NCBI GenBank assembly: GCA_030770535.1
Contig: JASVEC010000018.1
Coordinates: 248,001 to 312,000, forward strand
DNA from: Batkoa obscura
Lineage: Eukaryota; Entomophthoromycota; Entomophthoromycetes; Entomophthorales; Batkoaceae
Direction: 5' to 3'
Length of the DNA stretch: 64,000 bases
The position numbers and the translations under genes are program-made. Positions 10,712 through 19,572 of the stretch are shown piece by piece (the first letter of the stretch is position 1; every line of letters starts with the position of its first letter). Below the pieces are notes generated by a model. It saw only the letters and a list, made by a program, of their open reading frames with translations. It was not told where the DNA came from and did not search any database.

Positions 10712-11040
10712 TATATCTAAATTCAAACTCATAGTTGTTTTTTATAATATATATTTGTATTTAGTTTCATGGTTTATTTTTAAGCTTTGTTAAATTTAAT
10801 CTGATATGTGCATTAGTTGTAGATTAAAGATTACCTACTAAACGTACTGCCTTCTACTAACCCAATTATTAGTCCTCTATATATCAACTTAAACGATGAT
10901 GAAATCGATTTTTTAATGACTTCAATATTTTGAGTATCTCTTACCAGAAAGCATACTAACAATCTGCTTAACTTTAAATCGTACTAACACTGATGTACTA
11001 TGATTTTTAAGCAAACTCAAACATGAAAATTTTTCTATAT
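10712..11040. other. AT-rich intergenic sequence
   Basis: No supported feature lies between miniature copies 6 and 7. Confidence 0.4.
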
Positions 11041-11141
11041 GGGGGGATGTATTTTTAGGTTTGAGAATTCTACTAATAATTTTTCCACTCAAATAGCGCT
11101 TAAAAGATGGAAAAAGTAATGAAGCCAAAAAAAACACTCCC
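11041..11141 (-). mobile_element. Miniature inverted-repeat element, copy 7
   Basis: A copy of about 101 bp with an AAATAGCGCTTAAAA core, flanked by ATAT (11037-11040 and 11142-11145, the latter read as ATAT/ATTG). Confidence 0.85.
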
Positions 11142-11618
11142 ATATTGTTATTTTATAGTACTTAAATTAGATTTTAAGCTATATTTTATGTTTTTTGCCC
11201 TTTTCTTGGTTTGCTAATATTTTTATAAGATACATATACTTTGTAAAAATCCTTCCTAGATGGGTGTCGCCGTTAAAATGATCTCTCATAGCATTTCAAA
11301 TACACCTTATGGCTCAAAGACTATTAGCAAGCCTGCGCAAAATTTTAAAAAAGGAAAGGTTCAGATAAATAAATAAATCTTTATATACTATCAAAAAGTC
11401 ATTGGATGCAAATGAGGCTCAAAGAACCTTTTGATAACAAATTTCATTATCTAGACTCAAGTATAATACCAACCTACATCATTAGAAAATTATCTAATCC
11501 CATGTGTCTAAAATTAAGACATTTAATATGCTGAGATTAAAATTAAAATAAGGTATTATTAATTTAATAGTTTATTTTCAAAATTTAATATACATTACAA
11601 AAATCATCAATTTTAAAT

Positions 11619-12030
11619 TTAAAAATCGACTAAATTATCTGAAAAAGAGGAACTTCTTCCACGACTATCACTAAAATCCGAAAGATTAATGACGATATCA
11701 TCATTATCTCTGTACGCATAAACTGACTCTGCGCTTCTTGGAATATCAGTGATTCTTCTTTCGCTACTTTGAAGCAAAACACGCCCATAACAATCTCTTT
11801 CGTTATATACCTTGGCTCTATAACCACGTGGTAAATTAATTACTCTAACGTCACGATCAAGGTTTACACAAATCTTTGATGCTCTTGTTTCTGGAATGGT
11901 GAGAACCTCACTTCGTCTTTCTAATTTATGGTTTAGTTTGTTATTTTATCAAAATTTTAAGAAAATTACCTAAACTTGCTCCGTAAACTAAGGGAGCTAA
12001 TAAGGCTATTACATAGATTTTTTTAAACAT
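11619..12030 (-). CDS. Small secreted protein, 120 aa
   Basis: Two exons on the minus strand, 11970-12030 and 11619-11920, joined across a 49-nt intron, give 120 aa in closed frame. The first exon encodes a classic signal peptide (MFKKIYVIALLAPLVYGAS). The mature part is about 100 residues, with RVINLPRGYRAKVYNERDCY followed by G, then IPRSAESVYAYRD, and a Ser/Asp/Arg-rich tail. The Y-x5-Y-G turn followed by a Ser-rich segment and VYAY faintly resembles a beta/gamma-crystallin Greek-key unit, but this is only a suggestion. Only two cysteines are present. A single-frame ORF search shows the wrong frame here. Function unknown. Confidence 0.7.
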
Positions 12031-12054
12031 TTTTTATATTATTTGATAAAGGTT

Positions 12055-12084
12055 ATTTTATTTTATTTTATTTTATTTTATTTA
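12055..12084. repeat. (TTTTA)n simple repeat
   Basis: A run of about six TTTTA units lies just upstream of the start of the small secreted protein gene (12030), in its likely promoter or 5' UTR. Confidence 0.9.
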
Positions 12085-12579
12085 TATACTTCTTACTTTA
12101 CATTATTGCCTGTTGATCTATTTTCGAAGGCTTCTTTTTAAGTCAATTTTTCATTTAGTTTTTTATCTATATTTCTCATTGATTTGTTCTAGCTGATGAC
12201 CATGTTTTGAGTTTATAATTTTAGTACCCGATTTTCAAATTTCAGTTTGACTAAGATTTTAACAATAATAATTTTAATGTTAGCAATTTTATAATATAAT
12301 ATCGATAATACAAATCTTTAATTAAAGAATCATCTAAATCAAATAGGCTTATCAATAAGGTCAAAAGTTAGTTTCCAAGTACATTAGTGTACTGTTATAA
12401 CAACTTAATATAACTCTAATATTTAATATTTAAAAAGTAATGTTAAATTAATATTATTTACAAACAATATCAAATTATTTGATGATATAATTCGTCTCAA
12501 TTTATAACATTAAATATAATACTCAATGTCAATATTTTTTGAAAAGTTATTCCAACACCATTGCTAAAATTTTTAATAT
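12085..12579. other. AT-rich intergenic sequence
   Basis: No supported feature lies between the pentanucleotide repeat and miniature copy 8. Confidence 0.4.
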
Positions 12580-12666
12580 GGGGATGTATTTTTTTATCTA
12601 ACAATTTTTCCGCTCAAATGACGCTTAAAAAATGGAAAAAGTAATGAAACCAAAAAAAACATCCCT
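12580..12666 (-). mobile_element. Miniature inverted-repeat element, copy 8
   Basis: An 87-bp copy, shortened on one side of the core, flanked by ATAT on both sides (12576-12579 and 12667-12670). Confidence 0.85.
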
Positions 12667-12858
12667 ATATTGTTATTATTTTACTTAGTATACTATTATC
12701 CTGATCAACTATTTTAATGAAATAAGCAACAAAATTAAAATGATAATAAAAACTTGATAATCCAAATCAAACTAAGCCTAAGGTCAATAAGAAGATCGAT
12801 AGGTGTAGGATATATAATGACTTTAAAAATAACACTCAGTTAAAAAATTAAACCAAAA

Positions 12859-13191
12859 ATGAACCGTAGTCTTATCATAGCTTGTTTATTGACTTTAGCA
12901 TTTGGGAAAGAGTTCCAATGCCCTAGACCAGACGAAGATAATTGTATAGTAATTAACAAAGAAGATTATAGAGGTCAAAGGCCACGCTGTAGAGGAACTG
13001 GATGTCCACCATGTTGGACTAAACGTGAAAATGGATGGGAGTGTGTTGCTAAAGATTTTGGAGAATGCCTTGGTAGATTTTCAGTAGACATCGAAATTTT
13101 AGATAGTGAGTGCAAAAGAGTTAAAAGATTATTTGAAGGTGATGGTGGCCGAGATGGTAAAACCTTAGATCTTACTTTCTTAGATAAATAG
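12859..13191 (+). CDS. Small secreted cysteine-rich protein, 110 aa
   Basis: Single exon of 110 aa. A signal peptide (MNRSLIIACLLTLAFG) should be cut before KEFQ. The mature chain has eight cysteines, with the block CRGTGCPPC in the middle and later ENGWECVAKDFGECLG, suggesting a disulphide-knotted extracellular domain. Part of the spacing recalls small Kazal, thyroglobulin or EGF-like modules, but I cannot match one. The C-terminal third is charged and lacks cysteines. It lies between a miniature repeat and the MFS transporter, which it faces convergently 200 bp away. It may be an effector-like or cell-surface protein, but function is unknown. Confidence 0.75.
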   Translation: MNRSLIIACLLTLAFGKEFQCPRPDEDNCIVINKEDYRGQRPRCRGTGCPPCWTKRENGWECVAKDFGECLGRFSVDIEILDSECKRVKRLFEGDGGRDGKTLDLTFLDK

Positions 13192-13391
13192 AGATGATAA
13201 ATGACTGTTGGCTTTACACTGTATTTCTATTTCCAAAACAATAAAATACAAACTTTAAAGACGCTTGCTTAATTAAAACAACTATTTATTTCTACTTAAT
13301 AAATATATTTAATTATTAAAATTCAGGGAATAATAGCTCATACTAGAAATCATAAATAAAATTAGAGGCTCTTCAATCAAAGTGATCTATC

Positions 13392-14870
13392 TCAAGATAA
13401 TGTTTCTAGCGCTATACCTTGGTAAGTAGTCACTTCAGTTTTATAGCCCATATCCTCTAACCTCGTATTTTTACCTTCAATACCAAACCACATCCAAAGA
13501 AGGGACACTAACAAACCAGAAGATAAGAAGCATATAATAACCACACATGGGATGACCAAATTTAATGTATTATTTTCATAAATAGCCAGTAAAATTCTTG
13601 GAGCAATAGCAGCGATCACACGACCAATAGCAACTGAAAACCCAATTCCTGTCGCCCTTAGATGAGTTGGAAAAGCTTCTGAAATAGTTGTATAAATCGT
13701 TGCCATAACTGCACTATAAGTAAACTGATAAAAGCAATGGATTCCAATTAAGGCTGCTTTTGGATCTGAATTATTAACTGCGGGTATAAAGCAGGCAACA
13801 GCAATAATACATATAATAAAATGAAAAATTAACAATGGCTTTCTTCCTACTCGATCGATCATAAGGACTACATAAATATAGCTTGGTACTGTACATATGA
13901 CCCCATATAAGAAAAATAGGGCATTATCAGATCCTGTTATACCCACATCTTCTAAGATTTGGAGCGATAATAAATTACTGACACCGTAATCAGCAAAAGC
14001 TTGAGACGCGTTGAGTATAGCAGCAAAAAAGACAGTAAATGGATAATTTAAAAATAAGTTCTTTAGAATTCTAAAAAACGAATTTTTTGGATGAGCATAA
14101 AAAATGATTTCTGCTTCTGGGCCACTGTTAATTAAATTGTCTTGCTGCTGGCATAACTCTTCGATTCTCATAGTGATCTCTTCTGCTTTTGTAAACTGTC
14201 CTTGCGATAGCAGCCATCTTGGGGACTCTAACAGAAACCGACGTATAAATATAATAAAAAACGAGGCACAAGCACCAATCAAAAAGCCTACTCTCCAGGC
14301 CCAAAAATCATTCAAATACCTAATAATTGGCACTTGAAGACCATGTGCGATCAAGGCTCCCAAACACCAAAAACCCATCACAGCAGCATTAGCTCTGCCT
14401 CTATATCTATAAGGTATAAATTCTACAATCGTTGCATTAATGGCAGTATATTCAGCACCTACACCGATAGCGGTCAAGAAGCGGAATGCTAACAGAAACT
14501 CAAAAGTGGGCGAGAAACAAGTGATAAGGGTCATAGAAGAATATAAAAGCATGGTAATGACGAAAGTAAACTTTCTTCCATATCGATCAGCAATCAAACC
14601 AAATCCCAAACTTCCAACAATGGCACCAACAAGCCATAAGGTGGTAATTAAAGAAGTTTGTTCTGAAGTTACATCGAAATAGCGCTTGATGATTGGTAAA
14701 ATGGCAGTGATAATCGTGATTTCAAAAGCATCAAATGCCCACCCTATGCCTAAAACTATAACGAGTTTGGTGTGCCAACGACTCCATGTTAAATGATCCA
14801 AACGTGTAGTTACTTTTGTTTTTGAAGATTTTTTTATCTCAAAATCTTCAAACATTGTGCGGCCATCCAT
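13392..14870 (-). CDS. Major facilitator superfamily transporter
   Basis: Single exon of 492 aa with 12 predicted membrane spans in the plasma membrane or an endomembrane. The cytoplasmic N-terminus of about 30 residues ends before TWSRWHTKLVIVLGIGW. The A-motif between TM2 and TM3 reads GLIADRYGRK. Between TM6 and TM7, FLLESPRWLLSQGQFTKAEE is the signature of the metabolite:H+ symporter / SV2-SVOP / sugar-porter side of the superfamily. The mirrored loop between TM8 and TM9 has DRVGRKPLL. It is most like SVOP-type and carboxylate/aromatic-acid symporters. The substrate cannot be named. The start was chosen as the first ATG of the frame; a second Met five residues later is also possible. Confidence 0.9.
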   Translation of the reverse strand: MDGRTMFEDFEIKKSSKTKVTTRLDHLTWSRWHTKLVIVLGIGWAFDAFEITIITAILPIIKRYFDVTSEQTSLITTLWLVGAIVGSLGFGLIADRYGRKFTFVITMLLYSSMTLITCFSPTFEFLLAFRFLTAIGVGAEYTAINATIVEFIPYRYRGRANAAVMGFWCLGALIAHGLQVPIIRYLNDFWAWRVGFLIGACASFFIIFIRRFLLESPRWLLSQGQFTKAEEITMRIEELCQQQDNLINSGPEAEIIFYAHPKNSFFRILKNLFLNYPFTVFFAAILNASQAFADYGVSNLLSLQILEDVGITGSDNALFFLYGVICTVPSYIYVVLMIDRVGRKPLLIFHFIICIIAVACFIPAVNNSDPKAALIGIHCFYQFTYSAVMATIYTTISEAFPTHLRATGIGFSVAIGRVIAAIAPRILLAIYENNTLNLVIPCVVIICFLSSGLLVSLLWMWFGIEGKNTRLEDMGYKTEVTTYQGIALETLS

Positions 14871-15910
14871 TTTTAGGGTTTGTATTAAATGTGGAAAATA
14901 AAATTGTTTGTTTATTTTGTTTTTAACTGATTTTAAAAGGAATATTTTATTCTTAAATTTACTATTTTCATATATAGAAATCGTTAAGCACTTTTTATAT
15001 ATGGCTCTATCAAAAAAATCTTAAGTATTCAACAAAAACTTGAAAATTAGTACAACTTAGCTATCTACAATATACACTCTATTGATATTATTGTTAAAAG
15101 CTGATTAATAGTCAATGTTTTTTGTTTATATATATATTTTTTTTGGTTAGGGCTATCAGATCGTATGATAAAAATATTTTATAAAGAATGTATACATCCC
15201 TAAATTGGGAATGAATTTATTTAAAATACTTAAGCTTGATTCGTTGAAAAATTCTTTTTGAGCAATCGAATTTTTTAGACAAATAGTTTAATCATGGTTT
15301 TTTATTCCTTGAGCTTTTTGATAGTTCTAGATAGTTTTAAACAATCATTTACAAATAAAAAATTACTCTATCAAAGAGAGTATTATCTAAAATAATATTG
15401 ATTCATAAGCTATTTGATTTTAGATTATATAATATCGAAATGATATTAAATTAAGCATTTGAATTACTTTAATATCTTGTTTCTTAAAATGCTAATATTT
15501 ACAGTTTATTAGTTCTTAATAGATAAGTAAATATGTACTTAACTTACAATATGCTTAACTTGTATAGGGTAGTCTTTATTAATAACAGCCTGTCGATAAA
15601 TAAACCATGTAAACTTTATCAGTTGATAATCCATGCCTATATATCGACTTGATTTTGATCTCTATATTTGTCTTGATAAACAAAATATTTAGTAATTTAA
15701 AATCAAAATTTGACTAAAAGCTAATCAAAACTTCAAATGTTATGATATTCAATATTTATTAAGCTAAAACTAACTAGGTCAAGTTAAGCCTATTAAAAGA
15801 AAGGTTAAAGGTAGGTACACTGCTATTGACACATTAATCAACATGCAGCTAAAAAACGGATGAATAAATCCGATGAACAGAATTAACAAATAAAAAAAGG
15901 TAAAAAAAAG
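14871..15910. other. AT-rich intergenic sequence between MFS and ASCC1-like genes
   Basis: This holds the upstream region of the MFS gene and the 3' flank of the ASCC1-like gene. No open frame, RNA gene or family repeat was seen in about 1 kb. Confidence 0.5.
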
Positions 15911-17328
15911 TTAAGAAAGGTTCAACTCTGCGATACTACCATACCTACCATTAGCTCTAAACGTGTCTCTTATACACACCTGAATCAAAGGGATTTTAAA
16001 ATTGCCTAATTTAATATCTGAAAATCTCTCTAATATGGGTAGAGCATTGAAGGTGCTGTAATACTTGCCATCCTGTGCTAAATCATGACCGTGGTAGTTC
16101 TCAGATTGGTGTTTTATTATGATGACATATTCCTAAATGAAAGCAATAAGCTTTTAAATTAACAGAAATATAAATTTAAGCACTTACATTAAATATTAAA
16201 TCACAGTCAAGCGAAAGCCCAGCTTGATAAAATCTTTCTCTTATTAAGTCTAATTATCCAATTTAATATATATAATAATTAATGATTTAACAATTACCTG
16301 TGGCATCTTTAAACTTTTTACCTAAATTTTCATTGGAGTCATAATCCACTTTAACATAAACATATTTAGCTTTTTCTAATAAAAATTAAAAAAGATTAAC
16401 TTAACTACTGTCAAAAAATAATGTCTTACCGGGTTCATTTTCGGGATAGGTACCAATCCCCTTAAACTCAACATTTAAACCTAAAAACCCAATAATGTTA
16501 TTTAACTCTGGTTTTAATGATAATAATAACTTTTCGGCTTCAGTTATATGCTTTTCCCTTGGTAATTTTAAGTTCCCTAAGCTAATGTGAAGTCTTCGAT
16601 GATCTGTCAAATATTTTGCTCTAATATCAGGTAAGTTCATTTCGTTAATCTCGTCAATGATTTGTTTAAACTTAAGCTCAAGCCCACTATCAATGATTGG
16701 TATTGAAATAAAGTGGGTATAACTTTGGTTGTATTCCAAAGTCTACTAGTATAGTTGATTATTTTATAATTTCATTGCCACTAAATAATTTTACCTTTTT
16801 TACACAATGATCTAACATGGCCACAGCCAATTTGACTTGGTATGGTGAACCAGAAATTTCTGGATTAAAAATGAATTATGAAAACTCACTAGTTATAATA
16901 TTAAACAAACCTGCTATGCAAAATTCACTTGTTGACTTGAGAGCCCTTGATTCATCCAAATCAATTTTGACATTTGTTGCTTTTTTAATAGCCTTTAAAT
17001 TAGCACTTTGTTTACCTAACATGTTTATAGAAAAGTTAATCTTAAATTCTACTTTTAAAGGCTGCAATTACCCAATATAAATTGCAGCTTTCCGGTTGGC
17101 AATTGATACTCTACAATACCTCCCATCTGTCTAGCTCGTTCAATACCTGCCTCAAGTTCCTCTTTACTTTTATGCTCTACCAAAGCATTAGTTAAAATCT
17201 TCAACTATAATCACCCAACTCTTACTTCTCTGTGAGTATTCTCCACCATTTCTAGCCTTATATTTCAAAGCCCTTCTACTCAGTTTTTCATCAATTTCTT
17301 TAATCTCTACACTACCTTCTTTCTCCAT
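15911..17328 (-). CDS. ASCC1-like KH plus 2H-phosphoesterase protein, divergent paralogue
   Basis: ASCC1 pairs a KH RNA-binding domain with an AKAP7/2'-5' ligase-like (2H) fold and works with the ASCC helicase complex. Eight exons on the minus strand: 17226-17328, 17072-17176, 16911-17015, 16795-16859, 16430-16742, 16298-16375, 16188-16249, 15911-16132. All phases close, giving 350 aa. The KH domain (about residues 55-115) has the loop FILGKQSANLKAIKKATNVK and the closing strand EISGSPYQVKLAV. The 2H domain starts at YTHFISIPI and keeps the first H-x-S motif in LHISLGNL. Where the second H-x-T should be, the sequence reads IFNEYVIIIK, with no histidine. If the second motif is really lost, RNA phosphodiesterase chemistry is unlikely and a binding role is more plausible. 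The canonical-looking paralogue is at 22738-24024. Confidence 0.88.
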
Positions 17329-18920
17329 TCCCGCGTTTGTTTTAGATTATTAAATAAATTTGTTAAAAAATAGAATTTTTTTTGAGTTTGACTGATTTTT
17401 TAAATTATAAGGTTGTAGCCTATCATCAAGTTCATGCTTTGACCAATTTTGGTTTTATACTACTGTTAAACTTCAATTGTGCATTTATCCGCGAGCTTTT
17501 TTGTAATTGTTGTTTGCTTAGCTAGCTTTTTCTAAAATTTACTAAATGAAAAATCCACTATTTTGCACCGAAATTTATAACATTAAAGGTAAGGTTATTT
17601 ATAGATAAATATAGTCTAGTGCATTATAGCTTTGATTGTTATTTCCCTGGCATCCTTTCTTTGTATTGATAATATCAAAATCTATCTATCAAAAACATAT
17701 CAAAATAAAGAACTTTAGTTGTATAACTTAAATAAAACTAGCTTTTGAGAATTTTTGATTTTCAAGTTAAGTTGACAAGATGATTTGCCAACAGTAGAAA
17801 TGATTGGCTGAAAGTTATCAAATAAATAAGTTATATTTTAATGATCAGGGTTAAGGTCAAAGTTTTAATTTCTATTGATCAAATTTGACCAATCCTTTAA
17901 TCTAGTGGTAAACTACTCATTACCGCTAGATTTGGTAGTGTAAAGCAACTTACTAGTTAAAATTATCGTAGAGGATTTGTAAAAAAAGCAGTAAGCCAAT
18001 TTATTAGCTGTGTCTTTACAAAATATGACAAAAGACTCTTTAAGTTAAATTGTCAGTTGAGTTTCAGCCAGCTTTGGCTCAATTTTCGAGCTTAAATAAT
18101 CAGCTATGTAGTACATAATTGAGTTTTAATAGTTGTAATATCATGGTTTTGTTGATTAGTTTGATAAAAAGCCTGTTTTTTACCCAGACTACTTATCAAG
18201 TTAAAGGAGGTTTAGATTGTTTTGATTCACAATACAAGATCATTTCGGCCGCGAATGTTTAAATATAATATTAAGGGCTAGGGTAGGCTAGGACTATCAT
18301 TGTTAATTTAATTTATTTAATAAAAAAAATATAATATATTCATCTGTTTAAAAATCTAACCAGGATTTTCAACTTTTAAGTTAGTCAAAGTAAATAAAAA
18401 GCTTTAAGGAAAAAACAAACTTCAGAATCAATTAAATAACAAATGGGCTTTGTATCTAATTATCAAAATAAAAAATGCTATGAGCTCAAAGCTTAGCATT
18501 TATTTATAAATTGAGACAGTTTAATCATATGATTAAAAGTCTTTTTAATTAAACAGAAGTATCTTTTTGTTTCAGCATATGGTTACTAACTATTTAATAC
18601 TATGACCATTTTTATGGACAAATAGCAATAAAAGGGCATCCTCATATTGTCAAATGTTTGTTCTTATATCCCTAGCCTTATAACAGATATGATCTTAGTC
18701 ATAAAACAAACTCTTTAATAAACTAATTAATGGTGTCAAATAGTAGCCCCTATGTTTTCAAAATAAATCTTTGTTTTATAAATAAAGTTTTTTTATATAA
18801 AGATAAGAAATCAAAAATTAAAATATTAAAGTCAAATAAATTATCTAGCAAAAAATAGTAACATCTGCTAAATTACCTCAAATGCCAGTTCCTTCATGTT
18901 AAAATAAAAAAATACTATAT
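17329..18920. other. Long AT-rich intergenic region
   Basis: This holds the promoter side of the ASCC1-like gene and about 1.5 kb of sequence without a supported gene. The only structured item seen is the hairpin at 17899-17931. Confidence 0.5.
17899..17931. other. Perfectly positioned 13-bp hairpin
   Basis: AATCTAGTGGTAA, an 8-nt loop, and TTACCGCTAGATT form a 13-bp stem with one T/C wobble position. It is isolated and not part of the miniature family. It is not followed by the rest of a tRNA cloverleaf. Confidence 0.6.
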
Positions 18921-19015
18921 GGGGCTGTTTTTTAGTTTCATTATTTTTTCATTTTTTAAGCGCTATCTAAGTGGAAAGATTGTAGTAAAATTCCTAAACA
19001 AAAAAACACATCCCT
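18921..19015 (+). mobile_element. Miniature inverted-repeat element, copy 9
   Basis: A 95-bp copy with GGGGCTGT and ACATCCCT ends, flanked by ATAT (18917-18920 and 19016-19019). Confidence 0.85.
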
Positions 19016-19572
19016 ATATATTTTAGACTGATATTTTTTAAGGTGTGACATTTTAATAAGATATTCTTTGTTTCCCAATCAATAATTGGAAATGTATTTT
19101 GTGTAAGAATTTTACTAACAATTCCACTAAATAATGTTTAAAAAATGGAAAAAGCAAAAGCCAAAAAACACTCCAAATTGGGATTCTTTAAGGAAATCAT
19201 TTAATTCAAACAGATTTGATTTATATTGAGCTTTTTCATTTTATTTACCAAATCCATTAGCTATTTTATATAGACAACTTGGAACTTTATTTTACTCTAT
19301 AGTAACCAAATTAAAAACTTTTATAATATATTGAAAACTGTTTAACGATAAAATAGCTAATTTTTGTCTCTATTTACAACTCTCTTTAATCCTTTCAAAA
19401 AGGTAAAACACTTTAATTTTAATTCAGCAAAATGTTATTAAATTCAATTTTAGCCGATTTCCACTAACTAATTCCATGCTGATAAGTATAACTTACCTAA
19501 TAAAGTAAATTACAAAAAAAGCATACAAGGAATAAGTTTTTATTTCAAACGCTTAATAATTTAATGCTATAT
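19016..19572. other. 3' flank of the AAA ATPase gene with a decayed miniature copy
   Basis: Apart from miniature copy 10 no feature was seen. The sequence is AT-rich. Confidence 0.4.
19088..19174 (-). mobile_element. Miniature inverted-repeat element, copy 10 (decayed)
   Basis: A degenerate copy with ATTTTACTAACAATTCCACT and TGGAAAAAGC blocks and eroded ends. It lies about 70 bp from copy 9, in opposite orientation. Confidence 0.6.

Noticed and set aside
11630-11827. 65-codon minus-strand frame
   Set aside because: Wrong frame of the secreted protein at 11619-12030; the correct frame joins to a signal-peptide exon.
16811-17080. Plus-strand frame with hydrophobic and Leu-rich composition
   Set aside because: Antisense of the KH exons of the ASCC1-like gene.
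17880-17960. tRNA gene
   Set aside because: The hairpin there has no D-arm, T-arm or GTTCRA box. No tRNA was found anywhere in the window.
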